Source: Olleya sp. Bg11-27 (GTDB lineage: Bacteria; Bacteroidota; Bacteroidia; Flavobacteriales; Flavobacteriaceae). From it: DNA of 64,000 nt. Positions 55,934 through 62,960 of this stretch are shown piece after piece (the first letter of the stretch is position 1; every line of letters begins with the position of its first letter). Made by a program: the position numbers and the translations under genes. The stretch spans positions 1,929,514 through 1,993,513 of the forward strand of contig NZ_CP025117.1 of the NCBI RefSeq assembly GCF_002831645.1. The letters run 5' to 3'. A model generated the notes under the pieces. The model ran no database searches and had not been told where the DNA came from. It saw only the letters and a program-made list of their open reading frames with translations.

Positions 55934-55943
55934 TTTTACACTT
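55934..55943 (+). promoter_or_regulatory. TTTTACACTT site 1, candidate operator
   Basis: Exact copy of the 10-mer, about 60 bases upstream of the sensory operon's first ATG, in position to act on that promoter. Confidence 0.5.
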
Positions 55944-56043
55944 TATAAATTTTTGAAAAGACAGTATTTTTTTAATCTGCTTAAAATCAAGCAATTAAAT
56001 TGTTTGTTGAAATGTAATTAGGGTGTTTTTCCCCTTTGTTTGA

Positions 56044-56078
56044 AAGTGTAAAAACCAAGTGTTTTCCATTTTACACTT
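56044..56078. promoter_or_regulatory. inverted pair of TTTTACACTT sites, candidate operator
   Basis: AAGTGTAAAA (56044-56053) and TTTTACACTT (56069-56078) form a perfect 10-bp inverted repeat with 15 bases between. It is about 155 bases before the first ATG of the rightward operon, a plausible activator position. It could also fold as RNA, but it has no T-run for a terminator. Confidence 0.55.
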
Positions 56079-56233
56079 AAAAAGATAGAGTTATAAACCT
56101 AGTCTTATTTCGGTATTTATCCTCTCAATTTTATCCTAATATATCTTCAATTTTGTGAAGCAATAGTTGGAATTGCAAAGCGAAAACCGAAAAGCTTTAA
56201 AAGAGTAGGTAATTAATTAATCAATACATTAAA

Positions 56234-57103
56234 ATGAATCTTTATCAAGAAATTTATCATGGAGAATCATTCCATCAAGAGGATTTTTACGATGCAGCAC
56301 GTTATGTGTTTCATCAAGAATTATCTGAAGCAGCGCCAGAAGAAATAGACCAATATTTAATGGAGCGTATTAGTGGGATGACAGCCGAAGAAGCTGAAGG
56401 GTTTTGGAGCAGTTTAGGTAACGTAGCTAAAAAAGTTGGATCTGGAGTATTAAAAGTAGCATCTGTCGCTGCTCCAATTGCAGGTACAATAATAGGTGGT
56501 CCAGCTGGAGCTGCCATTGGTGGTTTAGCAGGTAATTTAGCTGGCGCTGGAGCTAAGGCATTAGACAGAGTCCCAAATTTTAGGTCTAGATCTGGTCGTC
56601 GTAGAAGAAGTAGGCCAACTAGAAGCAGACGGACAAGAAGTAGAAGAGGACGTAATGCTAGAAACCCAGAATTAAGACAAGCTTGGAATCAAACAAAGCA
56701 ATTTGCAGCTGGTGCTGGTAGAGCAGCTCTTAAAGGTGCTAGTAGGTATGCCGCAAATAATCCTGTGCAAGCAGCACATAGGCCAACTGGTCCAATTTTA
56801 GGTCAGAATTCTGCAGCAGTATTATCTAGTGTCATGAACAATCCTCAATTTAAAGCATTGCTTTTTGGAAGAGCAAACGGGCAAACTGAGTTTTACTCAG
56901 AAGATATTACAGAAAACGATTTTGATTATGTAGATATGGTAGAAACTATCAACTACTTAACTGAAGATATTATTGCAGAATATTATCAAGACGATTTATT
57001 AGATGATGATAGCTATTCAATTGACGAAGCAGGGGAATTAGTAGTGAATTACCCAGAAGACAGAATAGAACGAGTAGAAAGTTTTATTGAAGCGATAGCA
57101 TAA
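56234..57103 (+). CDS. glycine-zipper / Arg-rich / acidic protein, gene 1 of the seven-gene operon
   Basis: 289 residues, family not recognised. Order of segments: N-terminal helical part with aromatic-acidic repeats (1-60, EIYHGESFHQEDFYDAA), a hydrophobic Gly/Ala-rich stretch with GxxxG spacing (66-108, GTIIGGPAGAAIGGLAG) that could insert in a membrane, an Arg/Ser cluster (117-142) like nucleic-acid-binding or packaged proteins, an Ala-rich helix, and an acidic C-terminus (218-289) with the block YYQDDLLDDD. No signal peptide. The mixture of pore-like, basic and acidic parts suggests a structural or delivery protein. Inference only. Confidence 0.8.
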   Translation: MNLYQEIYHGESFHQEDFYDAARYVFHQELSEAAPEEIDQYLMERISGMTAEEAEGFWSSLGNVAKKVGSGVLKVASVAAPIAGTIIGGPAGAAIGGLAGNLAGAGAKALDRVPNFRSRSGRRRRSRPTRSRRTRSRRGRNARNPELRQAWNQTKQFAAGAGRAALKGASRYAANNPVQAAHRPTGPILGQNSAAVLSSVMNNPQFKALLFGRANGQTEFYSEDITENDFDYVDMVETINYLTEDIIAEYYQDDLLDDDSYSIDEAGELVVNYPEDRIERVESFIEAIA

Positions 57104-57114
57104 AAATAAACTAA

Positions 57115-57567
57115 ATGAATCCTTTATTAGAGTATATCAAGGCACAAAAGCCAGAATTAGCAGAAGTAATTACTGTTATAAACACCATGCAGTCTCAGCA
57201 ACAGGAAGACACAATAGATGTTACAAATACAGATCACATTCAAGACGATAATCTTATCCTTAATAACACTGTTAAAGATACACCAAATTCAAACCAAACA
57301 AAAGCTCTAAAAATGGAGATCTTAAAACTAAAACGATTGGTTAAGTTCTTAAAACAAGAAGTTATTAATGAATCAGAAATCAATCATGATTTTGCTTTAG
57401 CTGTTGGGGCCTGTACAGATTGTTTTGGGTGTGATGAAGACTGTAGTCACTGTAGTGGCAATGGTCAACCTGGCTTTTTTGTTCCTGATTTTATTCATTA
57501 TAAAGAGCTTATCATACCTGCTCAAAAAAAATACAATTTACACTTTAAGACAAATAACAATTATTAA
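57115..57567 (+). CDS. coiled-coil protein with five-cysteine knuckle, gene 2 of the seven-gene operon
   Basis: 150 residues, family not recognised. After a helical N-terminus and an Asn/Asp/Thr-rich linker comes a basic coiled coil (about 63-86, KALKMEILKLKRLVKFLKQE), then a compact cluster Cys100-x2-Cys103-x2-Cys106-x3-Cys110-x2-Cys113 followed by SGNGQPGFFVPD. The spacing fits a bound zinc or iron-sulfur cluster. No signal peptide, so the cysteines should be reduced at synthesis. 11 bases after gene 1 and 18 before gene 3. Confidence 0.78.
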   Translation: MNPLLEYIKAQKPELAEVITVINTMQSQQQEDTIDVTNTDHIQDDNLILNNTVKDTPNSNQTKALKMEILKLKRLVKFLKQEVINESEINHDFALAVGACTDCFGCDEDCSHCSGNGQPGFFVPDFIHYKELIIPAQKKYNLHFKTNNNY

Positions 57568-57585
57568 CAATTAAAATTTAAAATT

Positions 57586-58356
57586 ATGTATTATACAGAA
57601 GATTATTTTGACGACAGTTTATTAATAGAAGATTTATTAGACGACGGAATTTTTGACGAAGATTATTATGACGAAGATCTATTAGATGACGATTTATTAG
57701 ATGATGGCTATGGCGAGGATTTTGCTGAGAGAAGACGTCGTAGAAGAGGTAAGCGTTTTAAAAGATTGTCACCACGTATTAGTAGCAACGTAAAACAACG
57801 TTCTAATTTTGGTAAATCTGTTGCGGGTAATGTTAAGAATTATGTAACAAAAGCAGATTTAAAAATGGCTTTAAATAGCATTTCTAAAGATGTTAATGGA
57901 CTTAAAAGAACAGCTATTTCTAACAGTAAAACGCTAAAAGCTGTTGATGGTAAGTACTCTAATATTGTAAAAGATATTTCTAGAAAAGACGCTAATCAAA
58001 CTAAGGTTTTAAAAAATATGCAATCCATGAGTATGCTAGGTTCGATGCTTAATAAACCAAAGTTTGAAGAAGAAAATTTAATAGTAGAGTTTAAAGATGA
58101 TAAAGGGAATATTATAAACACATCAGAACATGGTACAGCAACCATTAAAGAAAAAGAAAATGATAAAACGATTAAGGTCGATCAAATGATGAGTATTTTA
58201 TTACCAATGTTATCAACTCAAGGTGATTCTGGTTCTGGAAAATCGTCAAATGATATGATGTTGCCATTGGTTTTAATGATGTCTCAACAAAATAGTGGAT
58301 CATCATCTTCTTCTGATATGATGTTGCCGTTAATTTTAATGATGTCAAACAAATAG
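57586..58356 (+). CDS. acidic/Arg-rich protein with Met-rich hydrophobic repeats, gene 3 of the seven-gene operon
   Basis: 256 residues, family not recognised. The first 46 residues are extremely acidic with DLLDD-type repeats (EDLLDDG, EDLLDDDLLDDGY), followed at once by ERRRRRRGKRFKR. The middle (about 85-150) is a coiled coil (KADLKMALNSISKDVNGLKR). The C-terminus has two near-identical DMMLPLxLMMS segments and a weaker third (MMSILLPMLS) separated by Gly/Ser linkers. It shares the YYxxDLLDDD block and the acid-next-to-Arg layout with gene 1. No signal peptide. A terminator-like hairpin follows. Confidence 0.78.
   Translation: MYYTEDYFDDSLLIEDLLDDGIFDEDYYDEDLLDDDLLDDGYGEDFAERRRRRRGKRFKRLSPRISSNVKQRSNFGKSVAGNVKNYVTKADLKMALNSISKDVNGLKRTAISNSKTLKAVDGKYSNIVKDISRKDANQTKVLKNMQSMSMLGSMLNKPKFEEENLIVEFKDDKGNIINTSEHGTATIKEKENDKTIKVDQMMSILLPMLSTQGDSGSGKSSNDMMLPLVLMMSQQNSGSSSSSDMMLPLILMMSNK
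58252..58347 (+). repeat. direct repeat encoding the Met-rich hydrophobic segments
   Basis: Two 33-base copies (58252-58284 and 58315-58347) both begin GATATGATGTTGCC and differ at only a few positions. They encode DMMLPLVLMMS and DMMLPLILMMS. Confidence 0.85.
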
Positions 58357-58366
58357 TCAGTCTTAT

Positions 58367-58418
58367 AAAAGGTGGTCTAAAATCTAGTTTAGCATTCTTT
58401 TTAACCACCTTTTTTATA
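58367..58418 (+). terminator. hairpin with T-run after gene 3, attenuator within the operon
   Basis: 10-bp stem (AAAAGGTGGT, 58367-58376, with 58404-58413), 27-base loop, then TTTTT. It lies in the only large gap (105 bases) of the seven-gene operon, so genes 1-3 may be made in excess over genes 4-7. Confidence 0.65.
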
Positions 58419-58461
58419 TCACAATTAAAATATTTATTTAATCCATTTAATACACATAGTC

Positions 58462-59091
58462 ATGTCGGAAATTAATAACCCCATTTGTAAAGACGAGTTA
58501 CTTTCTTTAAAAGAAGCAGTAACTTCAAATCCTAATTTTTTTCTTCAGTGGTTTATCCCCAAAAAAAGTGAAGAAGTAAAGGCTGAAATTGAAGAGAAGG
58601 AAACAGAAAGCACGACTCATTCAGATTCTATAAAAGATATTGCCAATCTGGTAAGTTCTATTAAAATATTCTTTGAAGAAGAAATCGAAAAAAATAAAGA
58701 GATACAAAAAGAATTTATTGAATTTATAAGAGGAAATGATGAGCCTTCTGTGGATTTGACAACATTTTTTAAGAAGTATAATTATGAAATTAAGCCTTTT
58801 TTTAAATCTTCAATTGAGAAAGAAATAACTTCTATTTCTGAAGGTGTAAAAGATGAAAAGTATATCGATAATTTAAAGCTTATCATTAAAAATAAAGATA
58901 AAAAATTAGTAGAAGATCATAAAAAATATATAAACCTGCTTGGAAAAGATTTTTTAAATAAAATAAAGTTCAAAGAAGATTTATCATTACGTGATCAATT
59001 ACACGTATCAAAAGTTTTAGGACATGTTTCTTCTTTTGTAAAGGAGGTAACATATTATACACCAGAAGAAACTAGTAATATAGAAGCTTAA
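58462..59091 (+). CDS. unknown charged helical protein, gene 4 of the seven-gene operon
   Basis: 209 residues, Lys/Glu-rich and predicted mostly helical, without signal peptide, membrane segment or motif I can name. The N-terminal part (LKEAVTSNPNFFLQWFIPKK) is the most distinctive. It precedes the subtilase gene by 5 bases and could be its partner or inhibitor, but nothing in the sequence shows that. Confidence 0.7.
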   Translation: MSEINNPICKDELLSLKEAVTSNPNFFLQWFIPKKSEEVKAEIEEKETESTTHSDSIKDIANLVSSIKIFFEEEIEKNKEIQKEFIEFIRGNDEPSVDLTTFFKKYNYEIKPFFKSSIEKEITSISEGVKDEKYIDNLKLIIKNKDKKLVEDHKKYINLLGKDFLNKIKFKEDLSLRDQLHVSKVLGHVSSFVKEVTYYTPEETSNIEA

Positions 59092-59096
59092 GTCTT

Positions 59097-60830
59097 ATGG
59101 ATTCCAAACTAAAACTGATTGTAAAAGGTAACCCAAAAGAAGAGCTACAGTTATTATTAAGGTTAAAAAGTGCAGATATCTATCCTAAAAAATGCAAGAT
59201 TATATCTCAGTTTCATGATGTTATTAGTTGTCGTATTTTAAGAAAAGATGTATTGTCTGTTTATGATGATCCTGCAACCTTTAGTTTAAAAGCACCTCAA
59301 GTTATTCCAGCACAGCTTTATAAGGATTCAAGATTTAATAATATTTTTTCTGAACAAATAAATCAAAAAATCCCAAAAACTATAAAAAGTAATGTGGTTT
59401 TTGGTATTGTTGATTTTGGATTTGATTTTACACATTCTAATTTTTTAGATAGTGATGGAGAAACAAGATTTGAGAAAATTTGGGTGCAACCCTCAAAACA
59501 AAAACAGAATAATAAGTATGGCTATGGTAAGATTTTTACAGGAGCAACTATAAATCAATCCTTAAAGACACCTTTACCATTTAAAGATTTAGGCTATCAT
59601 CCCGGTAAAAACGATTTTATGGGTAGAGGTATGCATGGGACGCATGTACTAGGAATAGCTGCTTCTTCTGGATATATAGGACCAAAAAGTATAGCCGGAA
59701 ATAGCCCAATTGTAGCAGTAGATATGGGGTCTAGTTATGTTAATGGATCGGATTTGTCTTTAGGCGATTCTGTTAAATTAATCGAAGGGTTAGATTTTAT
59801 TTTAAACCAAGCTGGACAAAGACCATGTGTTATTAATATGAGTTTAGGTGGGCATTGTAGTGATCATACAGGAAAAACTTTAGTTGAAATTGCATTAAAT
59901 AATATTGTTAAAAAAAGAGGTGGTACTGTTATTATACAAAGTACAGGGAACTATTTTATGGCTAATTGCCATCATGCTGGAATTTTAGAACAAGATAAAG
60001 TGGTTGATATCGAATGGAAATTTAAGGCTAGAGATAAATCGGCAAATGAAATTGAAATATGGTACGAAAACCAAGATAGAATAGCTGTAGAAATCTTGGA
60101 TGCAGATGGTAATGTTTTAGGGAAGTCAGAGCCTTTTGAGGATAGTATTGTTAATTATGATAATTCGCAAAATGGTGTGATCTTTCATAGGTTTAATGAA
60201 CCTAATTCTAGTAAAAATCATATTAATATTATTTTGTCAAAAAGACCCGAATCTAGGGTTTTATTTGTAAGACTAATAGGTCAAAGCATTAGTGATGGAG
60301 AGTATCATGCCTATATAGAAAGGGATGATGTAGGTCAATCCTGTTTTGCGACTCAAAATGTAAACACCAATTTTACAGTTGGATCTATATGTAATGCACC
60401 TTTAACAATTGCGGTTGGTGCTTATAACCAAAAGGTCAAATCTAAAAAGCCAATGTCTTTTAGTAGTGCAGGTCCAACAATTGATAGACGAATAAAACCA
60501 GAGATTTTAGCGGCAGGAAATAAAATTTTAGCAGCTAAATCTGCAAGTAAGTTTCAGCAAAAATCAAAGCAAGAATTAACCACAAAAAGTGGCTCAAGTA
60601 TGGCGTCTCCTTATGTTGCTTCATTGGCAGTTCATATACTCGAACATTTTCCAAAAATGAATATTTATGAGCTTAGACAATTACTATTTAATAGTTGCGA
60701 GCCATTAAAAGCAATGGACAGTACCATTGTAAATAAATCGGGATATGGAGTGATTAGCCCTCAAAAATTAAATAGATTAATCACATTAAAAAAGAAACAC
60801 TATGAGAACTATAAATCAACACAGATATAA
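59097..60830 (+). CDS. subtilisin-like protease without signal peptide, gene 5 of the seven-gene operon
   Basis: 577 residues. The complete S8 triad is visible: Asp106 (IVDFGFD), His180 (GRGMHGTHVLGI) and Ser501 (KSGSSMASP), with Asn285 in QSTGNY for the oxyanion hole. About 95 residues precede the catalytic domain and a ~115-residue insert (about 300-415) splits it before the serine, an arrangement also known in Csp-type subtilases. There is no signal peptide and no sorting domain, unlike the secreted subtilase at 39124. Its 3' end overlaps the next gene by 29 bases. Probably processes proteins of its own operon; that is inference. Confidence 0.88.
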   Translation: MDSKLKLIVKGNPKEELQLLLRLKSADIYPKKCKIISQFHDVISCRILRKDVLSVYDDPATFSLKAPQVIPAQLYKDSRFNNIFSEQINQKIPKTIKSNVVFGIVDFGFDFTHSNFLDSDGETRFEKIWVQPSKQKQNNKYGYGKIFTGATINQSLKTPLPFKDLGYHPGKNDFMGRGMHGTHVLGIAASSGYIGPKSIAGNSPIVAVDMGSSYVNGSDLSLGDSVKLIEGLDFILNQAGQRPCVINMSLGGHCSDHTGKTLVEIALNNIVKKRGGTVIIQSTGNYFMANCHHAGILEQDKVVDIEWKFKARDKSANEIEIWYENQDRIAVEILDADGNVLGKSEPFEDSIVNYDNSQNGVIFHRFNEPNSSKNHINIILSKRPESRVLFVRLIGQSISDGEYHAYIERDDVGQSCFATQNVNTNFTVGSICNAPLTIAVGAYNQKVKSKKPMSFSSAGPTIDRRIKPEILAAGNKILAAKSASKFQQKSKQELTTKSGSSMASPYVASLAVHILEHFPKMNIYELRQLLFNSCEPLKAMDSTIVNKSGYGVISPQKLNRLITLKKKHYENYKSTQI

Positions 60831-61644
60831 TGGGTATTCTAACGATAGTTTTGCAGAATTAAATAGCTCTAATGAGATAAAAGAAATTCAGCGATTTTTA
60901 ATCCAAAAAGGATATGATTTAGGACGTTGGGGAGCAGATGGCGATTTAGGACGAGATACCAAGCAAGCTATTTATGACTTTATTAAGTTGCAAAATGGAG
61001 GAAACCAACAACCCAATAATAATACACCAACAACACCATCTTCAACTACTAATTTAGTACGCGAGTTTAAATCTATTTTTAACCGTAAAAACTATGTGTT
61101 TCAAGACGACGAACTTAGATTAAATATTATTGGAATTAGAAATTTAGATGCCAATGCGGATTTATTTGATGACGAGTTAGTCGTTATTTGGAAAGAAAAC
61201 GGATCCTATAAAGTAAAACGTTATCCATTAACTACAGACCCGGGAAAAGGGTATTTAGGTAGTGTTATGATAAATCCAAAAGGGACGGCAATACTAAAGG
61301 CCGGACAATACAGAAATGCCTATAAGTTAGGATTACATAGAAGTAAATATATTGCTTTAGTGCAACGTAATGGACCCGTAACTGTTTATAGAGATAATAA
61401 TAAAAACGGAAGTTTAGATTTTATGATTGGAAATCAGGATAGTGGTTACTTTGGAATCAATATTCATAAAGCAGGAACCAATTCTGCACGAGTTAATAAA
61501 TGGTCTGCTGGTTGTCAGGTATTTAAAAGAGAAGCCCATTTTAACGAGCTTATTAGTCTTTGTAAAAAATCTGAACGTAAGTATGGAGCAGGTACTAAGT
61601 TTACCTATACGTTACTAGAAAAAAGAGGCGTGTCTATTTTATAA
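60802..61644 (+). CDS. peptidoglycan-binding protein with L,D-transpeptidase-like motif, gene 6 of the seven-gene operon
   Basis: 280 residues. A short leader (NGYSNDSFAELNSSNE) precedes a PG_binding_1 domain (about 24-66: EIQRFLIQKGYDLG, GADGDLGRDTKQAIYDF), a Pro/Thr/Asn linker, and a domain (about 85-278) in which His222 (INIHKAGTN) and Cys238 (WSAGCQVF) are arranged like the H...S-x-G-C active site of YkuD-type L,D-transpeptidases. Overall similarity to that family is weak, so another cysteine hydrolase is possible. No signal peptide. It starts inside the subtilase gene and ends 7 bases before gene 7. Confidence 0.78.
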   Translation: MRTINQHRYNGYSNDSFAELNSSNEIKEIQRFLIQKGYDLGRWGADGDLGRDTKQAIYDFIKLQNGGNQQPNNNTPTTPSSTTNLVREFKSIFNRKNYVFQDDELRLNIIGIRNLDANADLFDDELVVIWKENGSYKVKRYPLTTDPGKGYLGSVMINPKGTAILKAGQYRNAYKLGLHRSKYIALVQRNGPVTVYRDNNKNGSLDFMIGNQDSGYFGINIHKAGTNSARVNKWSAGCQVFKREAHFNELISLCKKSERKYGAGTKFTYTLLEKRGVSIL

Positions 61645-61651
61645 TTAAAAA

Positions 61652-62920
61652 ATGATGATAACAATATATAATTATCCAGAGATAAATGAACAGTATTTTG
61701 GAGAACTAAATACGAATCAGGAAGTTAGAAAGGTGCAACGATTTTTACAAGCAAGAGGTTATGATTTAGGAAGCTACGGAGTAGATGGCGATTTAGGACA
61801 AAAAACAAAGAAAGCTTTGTACGATTATTTTAAAGTACAAATTAATAGAGGAGGACATGTACCCTCTCAAGTTACACCTACCAATCCATCAGTAACACCA
61901 ATAAGTGGTTATAAATTAGATAGGTTTATAGCTGCACATGGTTTTAAAACGTTTAGTAACAGTAACCAGATTAATGCTTTTTTTGTACAGCTTACAGGAA
62001 AGGATTTCTGTACTTGGTTTAAAGATCAAATAGGTTATAAAGGCTTTTGGGGAAATATCACTTTTGAAGGTCGTTCAAGACATGGAAGAAGTATACCAAG
62101 AAGTAATTTTGCAACTCATCAAGATAATTTTAATCGTGTTTGGGATAATATTGCTTTAATATTTAATGGAAACCTAGGCAATCATTCAATAAATATTTTT
62201 CAGTTTTTCGCATTAGTAAGCATCATTATTAATGAAACGGGAGGGACGTTTACACCGATTAGCGAAAGAGGAACTTTGGCTTATACGTTTGGAACTAATA
62301 ACGGAAGGAAATCTTCTTATAACACAGCAGGTGGTAATGTAAACGCACGAGCTTTATTTAGAGATCAGGTGTTTTTAAATGCGCACAGAGGTTTAGCTTA
62401 TTATAATCAAGTCGCTAACACAACAAGCAGTGTTTGGGCTGGTACACAATATCCATCATCCTATCCAACAGATCCATCTGTTGCAGGAATTATTGCAGAA
62501 GCAGATTTTTACAAGTTTAGAGGTCGTGGTTTAATACAATCTACTTTTAGAAGTACTTATTCACGATTAATTGATTTTATAAGGACCTATTCAGGGACTA
62601 ATTCCACATTACTAAGTTATAAAAACAGATGGCACTCGTTAAATGACTCGGTTATTTTGTCTACAAGTAGAAACACAGATTGGGATGCCTTATTTTTAAA
62701 TTCTAATTTAGAATTTCCATGCTATGCAATTTATAATTTCCAACATAGACGAAATGATTTTTTAAATATTCTGCCAACCAAGTCTAAGTTAATTCAAGAA
62801 TCTACAGTAAGAAGTGGTAGTGGGTCTTTGTTTTATGTTGGCTATCGTGTTGGTGGTTCGCAAAGATACGGACGACTTTTAAAGAAACGTGTAATACAAA
62901 TGATAGAGACGTTAGCTTAG
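61652..62920 (+). CDS. peptidoglycan-binding protein with GH19/lysozyme-like domain, gene 7 of the seven-gene operon
   Basis: 422 residues. The N-terminus is paralogous to gene 6: leader NEQYFGELNTNQE and PG_binding_1 domain (about 23-64: KVQRFLQARGYDLG, GVDGDLGQKTKKALYDYF). The catalytic part (about 160-420) looks like a chitinase GH19/endolysin-type lysozyme fold, with a candidate acid Glu195 (INETGG) and the conserved loop FRGRGLIQSTFRSTY (289-303). It should cleave glycan strands, most likely peptidoglycan. No signal peptide. Last gene of the operon; no terminator is evident before the convergent meaB. Confidence 0.8.
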   Translation: MMITIYNYPEINEQYFGELNTNQEVRKVQRFLQARGYDLGSYGVDGDLGQKTKKALYDYFKVQINRGGHVPSQVTPTNPSVTPISGYKLDRFIAAHGFKTFSNSNQINAFFVQLTGKDFCTWFKDQIGYKGFWGNITFEGRSRHGRSIPRSNFATHQDNFNRVWDNIALIFNGNLGNHSINIFQFFALVSIIINETGGTFTPISERGTLAYTFGTNNGRKSSYNTAGGNVNARALFRDQVFLNAHRGLAYYNQVANTTSSVWAGTQYPSSYPTDPSVAGIIAEADFYKFRGRGLIQSTFRSTYSRLIDFIRTYSGTNSTLLSYKNRWHSLNDSVILSTSRNTDWDALFLNSNLEFPCYAIYNFQHRRNDFLNILPTKSKLIQESTVRSGSGSLFYVGYRVGGSQRYGRLLKKRVIQMIETLA

Positions 62921-62960
62921 TACTTTTCTTATTTAAGCAACAAAACATACTCTACTTTTT

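Larger units (their letters stand above)
55876..56233. promoter_or_regulatory. divergent regulatory region between the sensory operon and the seven-gene operon
   Basis: 358 bases, very AT-rich, with no coding potential that I can see. It must hold both promoters. The striking content is three copies of TTTTACACTT (see the separate entries). A near-palindrome AAGCAATTAAATTGTTT (about 55989-56005) lies between them. I find no perfect TAnnTTTG box; CAATTTTG at about 56149-56156 is the closest for the rightward operon, with a ~77-base leader. Confidence 0.6.

Noticed and set aside
56234-62920. Seven-gene operon as a tailocin, phage lysis module or contractile injection system
   Set aside because: No sheath, tube, baseplate, spike, terminase, portal or integrase gene is present in the window, so the label cannot be supported; only the lytic enzymes are compatible.
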